Source: Streptomyces hiroshimensis (lineage in GTDB: Bacteria > Actinomycetota > Actinomycetes > Streptomycetales > Streptomycetaceae). Taken from it: 64,000 nt of DNA. The notes beneath the pieces are model-generated. The model ran no database searches. It had not been told where the DNA came from and saw only the letters and a list, made by a program, of their open reading frames with translations. Location of the stretch: NCBI RefSeq assembly GCF_014650335.1, contig NZ_BMUT01000001.1, positions 239,037 through 303,036 on the forward strand. Reading direction: 5' to 3'. Shown here piece after piece: positions 60,189-64,000 of the stretch; the first letter of the stretch is position 1, and each line of letters begins with the position of its first letter. A program made the position numbers and the translations under genes.

Positions 60189-62047
60189 CCCGTACCCGCA
60201 GCCGCACCTCTATCCGTAGCCGCACCTCTATCCGTACCCGTACCCGTACCCGTACGAGAAGAGGCGCGTGCCTCGCCGCCGCCTTCGCCGTCGTCGCCGC
60301 GGCCGTCGTCCCGCCCGCGGCCGCGCTGCCGTTCCCCGGCGACTGGGGCGACACCGCCTCGCCCGTCGAGCACCTCGTCGTCGTCTTCGACGAGAACGTC
60401 TCCTTCGACCACTACTTCGCCACCTACCCGCGGGCCGCGAACACCGACGGCACCCGCTTCGAGGCCTCGCGCGGGGCGCCCGCCCGCATCGACAACCTGC
60501 GCACGGCCGGGTTGCTGCAGCGCAACCCCAACCAGTACCCGCCGCGCCGGCTGTCCTCCCGGCAGGTCCTGACCTGCGACCAGAACCACTCCTACGGCCC
60601 GGAGCAGTACGCGGCCGACGGCGGCAAGGCCGACAAGTTCGTGCAGAACACCGACTCCGGGAAGTGCTCGGGGCGGCTCTTCGGCGAGCCCGGACTCGTC
60701 ATGGACTACTACGACGGGAACACCGTCACCGCCCTGTGGAACTACGCCCAGCACTACGCCCTGAACGACCGCTCGTTCAGCACCACGTACGGGCCGTCCA
60801 CCCCCGGCGCGATCAACCTCGTCTCCGGCCAGACCCACGGCGTGGTCTCCACCGACCCCGCCTCCGGCACGGAGCGCCCGCAGCGGACCGCGAAGCCGGA
60901 CCCGCGCGTCGTGGCGGCGCCGGACGCCGACGGCGTGGGCACGATCCTCACCGACCCCGACCCGGCGTACGACGACTGCTCCAACCGGGACCGGACGGGG
61001 CGCGGCGCGCTCGCCGCCATGACCGGCCGGAACATCGGGGACGTGCTCGGCGAGGAGGGTGTCTCATGGGGCTGGTTCCAGGGCGGATTCCGCCCGAGCA
61101 CTCCCTGGGACGGGGAGTCCGGGAACCACGCGCGCTGCTCCGGGCGGACGCACGCCAACGCCGGGGGCACGCGCGTGATCGACTACAGCCCGCACCACGA
61201 GCCGTTCCAATACTACCGGTCGACCGCCAACCCGCACCACCTCCCGCCGCGCTCCGTCGCCGAGATCGGCCACGACGGGCGGGCGAACCACCAGTACGAC
61301 CTCACCGACTTCGACGCCGCGCTGCGCGCCGGGCGGCTGCCCGCCGTGAGCTTCCTCAAGGCCCCCGCCGCGCAGGACGGGCACGCGGGGTACTCCGGGC
61401 CCGCCGACGAGCAGCGCTTCCTCGTGGAGTGGATCAACAAGATCCAGAGCGCGCCGCAGTGGGGGAGCACGGCGGTCGTCATCGCCTACGACGACTCCGA
61501 CGGCTGGTACGACCACGCCTACGCCGTGCCGCGCAACGGCTCCCGCCTCGGGGGCAAGGGGCCGCACGGCCGGCCGCTGGACGGCCCCGCCTGCCGGGCC
61601 GGGCCCGCCGCGGCCGGCGGGCACGCGGGGCGGTGCGGGCCCGGGCCGCGGCAGCCTCTGCTGGTGATCTCGCCCTACAGCAAGGTCAACGTGGTCGACC
61701 ACACGCCGACCGAGCAGACGTCGGTGCTCCGGTTCATCGAGTGGAACTGGGACACCGGCCCCGTCGGCGGCTCGTCCTTCGACACCCGGGCGGGTTCGCT
61801 GCTGAACATGTTCGACTTCGCGCACCCGAACGGGAAGCGGGTGCTGCTCGGCGCCGACGGTTCCGTGCGGTCGGTCGGGCGCATCGGGGCGGTCGCCCCC
61901 GTACGGACGAAGATCGCCGAAGGCGCCGCGCCGGGGGCGCCCGCGGCCGGCCTGAGGCTGCCGGTCGCCTTGGCGGCGGGCGGCACGGCGATGTGCGGGG
62001 GTGCTGTGACGGTCCTGTGGCACCGCCGGTCGCGCCGCCGGGGCTGA
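60185..62047 (+). CDS. Secreted phosphoesterase (phospholipase C / acid phosphatase family)
   Basis: 620 aa. The alkaline-phosphatase-superfamily phosphoesterase domain starts with HLVVVFDENVSFDHYFATY (about residue 61), the metal-binding Glu-Asn motif of PF04185, and includes YGPSTPGAINLVSGQTHG and VVIAYDDSDGWYDH. A C-terminal membrane segment followed by RRSRRRG suggests surface anchoring. The N-terminus is an unusual run of Arg-Thr/Arg-Ser units encoded by 18-bp repeats (60187-60260), ahead of a normal hydrophobic signal region. GTG 60185 overlaps the efeB stop, so the gene is coupled to efeOB. Confidence 0.88.
   Translation: MTRTRSRTSIRSRTSIRTRTRTRTRRGACLAAAFAVVAAAVVPPAAALPFPGDWGDTASPVEHLVVVFDENVSFDHYFATYPRAANTDGTRFEASRGAPARIDNLRTAGLLQRNPNQYPPRRLSSRQVLTCDQNHSYGPEQYAADGGKADKFVQNTDSGKCSGRLFGEPGLVMDYYDGNTVTALWNYAQHYALNDRSFSTTYGPSTPGAINLVSGQTHGVVSTDPASGTERPQRTAKPDPRVVAAPDADGVGTILTDPDPAYDDCSNRDRTGRGALAAMTGRNIGDVLGEEGVSWGWFQGGFRPSTPWDGESGNHARCSGRTHANAGGTRVIDYSPHHEPFQYYRSTANPHHLPPRSVAEIGHDGRANHQYDLTDFDAALRAGRLPAVSFLKAPAAQDGHAGYSGPADEQRFLVEWINKIQSAPQWGSTAVVIAYDDSDGWYDHAYAVPRNGSRLGGKGPHGRPLDGPACRAGPAAAGGHAGRCGPGPRQPLLVISPYSKVNVVDHTPTEQTSVLRFIEWNWDTGPVGGSSFDTRAGSLLNMFDFAHPNGKRVLLGADGSVRSVGRIGAVAPVRTKIAEGAAPGAPAAGLRLPVALAAGGTAMCGGAVTVLWHRRSRRRG
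60187..60260. repeat. 18-bp and 6-bp repeats encoding an Arg-Thr/Ser N-terminus
   Basis: CGCACCTCTATCCGTAGC/CGTACC-type units occur two to three times and then give way to a CGTACC run. They expand the n-region of the phosphoesterase signal peptide to about 14 arginines. Confidence 0.75.
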
Positions 62048-62339
62048 CGCCCCCGGGGCCCTGCCGGTGCGGGATCCGCCGGGCCGCCGGGCGCCTCAGG
62101 CCTCCGTCGCCCTCGCGACAACCTTCCGCCGCAACGGCGCGCAACCCCCGTAGTGGAGTCCGGCGGTGCCGGGCGGGCCTGAGGCGGGTGCGGCACCGCC
62201 GGGATGCGTCGTTGTGGTTGCTCGCCGTTGCGGCGGGTTTTCTTGCCTGCGGCAGGAGGGGTGGGGCCGGGTGCCAAGCGGGTTCTTCTTGCCTGCGGCA
62301 AGAGGGCGACGCGAGAGCCCCGGTTCGCCGGGCGCAGCC
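62048..62339. repeat. Intergenic region with dispersed repeat copy and hairpins
   Basis: Positions 62164-62235 are related to 41756-41826: both run GGTGCCGGGC..., GCACCGCCGGG..., then GTCGTGG(T/C)T..., and CGCCGT(T/C)GCGGCGG. Each copy is followed by hairpins; here TCTTGCC/GGCAAGA at 62287-62303 and a similar CCTGC(GG)CAGG before it. No gene is seen. The hairpins can terminate the phosphoesterase and the convergent BlaI-type gene. Confidence 0.65.
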
Positions 62340-62744
62340 CTACCTCGGGGCCGGGAGGGTGCCGTCTGTCAGGAGGGCTCTCAGGAGGAGGCTGTCCGCC
62401 AGGGGGAGCTCCGCCACGAAGCGGGCCAGGACCACCTCGCGGTCCGGGAGGCCGTCGAGGATGCGGCACATGCGGCGCGCGGCGAGGCCCGCCTCGTCCG
62501 TGACCGGGGCGTACGCGTACGCGCGCCCGCGCGGGGTCCGGGTGAGGACCTCCTTGCCGTGCAGCCGCGACAGGATCGTCACCACCGTGCTGTAGGTGAG
62601 CTCACCGGACAGCCGGGCCTGCACCTCGCGCGGCGTCAGCGGCCCCTCCGCCCGCTGCAGGGCGGCGAGCACCTCCCCCTCCAGCGCCCCGTTCGCCCGG
62701 CGTCGGGGATGGCGCACCGCGACGGTGGGTGTGGCTGTTTCCAT
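62340..62744 (-). CDS. BlaI/MecI/CopY-family repressor
   Basis: 134 aa. The winged helix-turn-helix is clear: LEGEVLAALQRAEGPLTPREVQARL and LTYSTVVTILSRLHGKEVLTR (about 21-70), and a C-terminal dimerisation helix VVLARFVAELPLADSLLLRALL follows. BlaI-type repressors control beta-lactam resistance or other stress genes and are often cleaved by a BlaR1 protease; no blaR1 gene lies on the visible side. The divergent gene is a penicillin-binding protein and an inverted repeat lies between them. Confidence 0.9.
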   Translation of the reverse strand: METATPTVAVRHPRRRANGALEGEVLAALQRAEGPLTPREVQARLSGELTYSTVVTILSRLHGKEVLTRTPRGRAYAYAPVTDEAGLAARRMCRILDGLPDREVVLARFVAELPLADSLLLRALLTDGTLPAPR

Positions 62745-62799
62745 GGCGTTGCGGCGTTCCTTCTGCTTCTTTCAACGGGTATGACCCGGGATCTTCTGC

Positions 62800-62817
62800 T
62801 TTTACATTGAAGTAAAA
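62800..62817. promoter_or_regulatory. Inverted repeat TTTTAC-N6-GTAAAA, BlaI-type operator candidate
   Basis: Perfect 6-bp arms with a 6-bp spacer sit 56 bp upstream of the repressor start and 38 bp upstream of the penicillin-binding protein start. BlaI-family operators have the form TACN-N-GTA, which the core TTTACA-TTG-AAGTAAA approaches. It is by far the most AT-rich part of the region. Confidence 0.6.
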
Positions 62818-62854
62818 CATTACGCTATGGGAGCGGACATCATAGGGTCGAGCG

Positions 62855-64000
62855 GTGTTCGAACGACGAAAAGGGACGCACGCCGCGCATGCCCGGAAAC
62901 CATCCGCTCCGGCCGGCCGTTCCGCCGGCCCGGGCCGCCGCAGACGCGCGGCCCCCCGGAAGCGCGGGCTGCGCGGTGCGGGAGCACTGCGTGGTGCGGC
63001 AGCGCTGCGCAGGCTGCGCCCCGTCTACCCGCGCCCGGGCCGGCAGGGCTTCCGGCGCTGGATCCCGTCGTGGCGCCAGGTGCTCGGACTCTTCTCCACC
63101 GTCATAGGCACCGTCGCCGCGCTCGTGGCGATCATGTACGCGCGCACGGACATACCCGCCGACCTCAACGCCTTCGCCACCCAGCAGGACAACGTCTACT
63201 ACTGGGCCGACGGCACCGAGATGGCCCGCACCGGCGAGGTCAACCGGCAGGACACCGATCTGGACAAGGTCCCGGAGAAGGTGCGCTGGGCCGCACTCGC
63301 GGCCGAGAACGAGACCTTCTACTCCGACAGCGGGATCTCCCCGAGCGGCATGGTCCGCGCCGTCTCCCGGATGGTGACCGGCGGCAGCACCCAGGGCGGC
63401 TCGACGATCACCCAGCAGTACGTCAAGAACGCCTACCTCAACCAGGAGCAGACCTTCACCCGCAAGCTCACCGAGATGTTCATCGCGATCAAGCTCGACA
63501 ACCGGATGAGCAAGGACGAGATCCTGGAGGGCTACCTCAACACGAGCTGGTTCGGGCGCGGCACCTACGGCATCCAGCGCGCCGCCCACGCCTACTACGG
63601 CAAGGACGTCTCCCAGCTCAACGCGAGCGAGGGCGCCTTCCTCGCCTCGCTGCTCAAGGGCGCGGGCCTGTACGACCCGGCGCTCGGCAAGAAGAACCAC
63701 GAGCGGGCGGTCGAGCGCTGGGGCTGGATCCTGGACCGGATGGTCGCCACCGGCAAGCTGTCGAAGGAGGAGCGGGCCGGCTACACCACCTTCCCCGAGC
63801 CGAAGGCACCGCCCAGGCCGGCCGGCCTGACCGGCCAGACCGGCTACCTCGTGGAGACGGCGCGGGCCTACGTGAGCGCCCACACCCCCGTCACCGAGAA
63901 GGACTTCGACCTCGGCGGCTACCAGATCCGCACGACCTTCGAGAAGCCGTCCATGACGGCCCTGACGAAGGCCGCGGACGAGGTGAAGGGCCGGCTCGAC
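62855..64000 (+). CDS. Class A penicillin-binding protein, transglycosylase part (cut by window edge)
   Basis: 382 codons are visible and the gene runs off the right edge. A very basic cytoplasmic tail (residues 1-73, rich in Arg/Gly/Ala) precedes one membrane segment (about 74-94). The GT51 transglycosylase domain follows: AALAAENETFYSDSGI with catalytic Glu151, GGSTITQQYVKN (about 185) and EGYLNTSWFGRGTYGIQ. The transpeptidase domain would lie beyond 64000. It polymerises lipid II into glycan strands. GTG 62855 is chosen because an upstream stop limits the frame and no better start follows before the membrane segment. Confidence 0.9.
   Translation, partial: MFERRKGTHAAHARKPSAPAGRSAGPGRRRRAAPRKRGLRGAGALRGAAALRRLRPVYPRPGRQGFRRWIPSWRQVLGLFSTVIGTVAALVAIMYARTDIPADLNAFATQQDNVYYWADGTEMARTGEVNRQDTDLDKVPEKVRWAALAAENETFYSDSGISPSGMVRAVSRMVTGGSTQGGSTITQQYVKNAYLNQEQTFTRKLTEMFIAIKLDNRMSKDEILEGYLNTSWFGRGTYGIQRAAHAYYGKDVSQLNASEGAFLASLLKGAGLYDPALGKKNHERAVERWGWILDRMVATGKLSKEERAGYTTFPEPKAPPRPAGLTGQTGYLVETARAYVSAHTPVTEKDFDLGGYQIRTTFEKPSMTALTKAADEVKGRLD

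Noticed and set aside
1..64000. tRNA, rRNA, insertion sequences, attachment sites or a prophage
   Set aside because: I looked for tRNA-like arms, transposase motifs, integrases and terminal inverted repeats and found none that hold up by eye.

Overview
This window is chromosomal DNA of a Streptomyces or close relative. Nearly every reading frame has a very high GC third position, GTG and TTG starts are frequent, and the order ngcEFG - rok7B7 - xylFGH - dxs - amino-acid permease, then fadBA - RNase D - hemE - hemY - chdC, follows the Streptomyces coelicolor chromosome around SCO6005-SCO6041 as I remember it. No rRNA, tRNA, CRISPR array, prophage or insertion sequence is visible.

Layout. 1-4617: an edge-truncated secreted protein and a GH92 glycosidase, both on the minus strand. 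5230-8660: the N-acetylglucosamine/chitobiose importer ngcEFG, which has no ATPase gene of its own. 8691-9802: an internally duplicated hypothetical protein and a secreted Asp/His/Arg repeat protein. 10137-14767: the ROK regulator rok7B7 and the xylose importer xylFGH. 15137-19422: dxs, an APC permease and a PIN/NYN-like protein. 19552-27218: an accessory block with a lectin-like propeller protein and a four-gene minus-strand operon (double-HAMP membrane protein, pgsB, pgsC, NlpC/P60 protein), with a lipoprotein divergent to it. 27241-35311: a mycothiol-type DsbA protein, a membrane protein, a GNAT relic, a toxin-antitoxin pair, a degenerate Ser/Thr kinase facing an SH3 + coiled-coil membrane pair, and an XRE/DUF397 pair.

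35366-42581 (minus strand): the beta-oxidation operon fadA-fadB, RNase D, an orphan LuxR-type response regulator and a DUF3000 protein. 42673-46569: hemE, an Old Yellow Enzyme facing a MarR regulator across three operator-like palindromes, and an F420-type oxidoreductase fused to hemerythrin. 47015-52227: an aromatic-acid operon pcaF-pobA-pcaH-pcaG plus a flavin disulfide reductase. 52415-54591: hemY and chdC, which with hemE point to the coproporphyrin-dependent haem route. 54657-64000: a secreted S33 peptidase, a NERD protein, an efeO-efeB-phosphoesterase operon, and a BlaI-type repressor divergent from a truncated class A penicillin-binding protein.

The best candidate for an undescribed system is 20787-27218. 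PgsB and PgsC form a poly-gamma-glutamate-type amide ligase, but the usual CapA/PgsA is absent. In its place the operon has an NlpC/P60 peptidase and a double-HAMP sensor-like protein with no output domain. The divergent lipoprotein carries a spread of His/Glu motifs like poly-gamma-glutamate hydrolases. Second is the membrane-signalling cluster 30614-33972, where the kinase has lost key catalytic residues. Third is efeO-efeB without efeU, translationally coupled to a secreted phosphoesterase. Short tandem repeats recur at gene starts, gene ends and leaders throughout the window.
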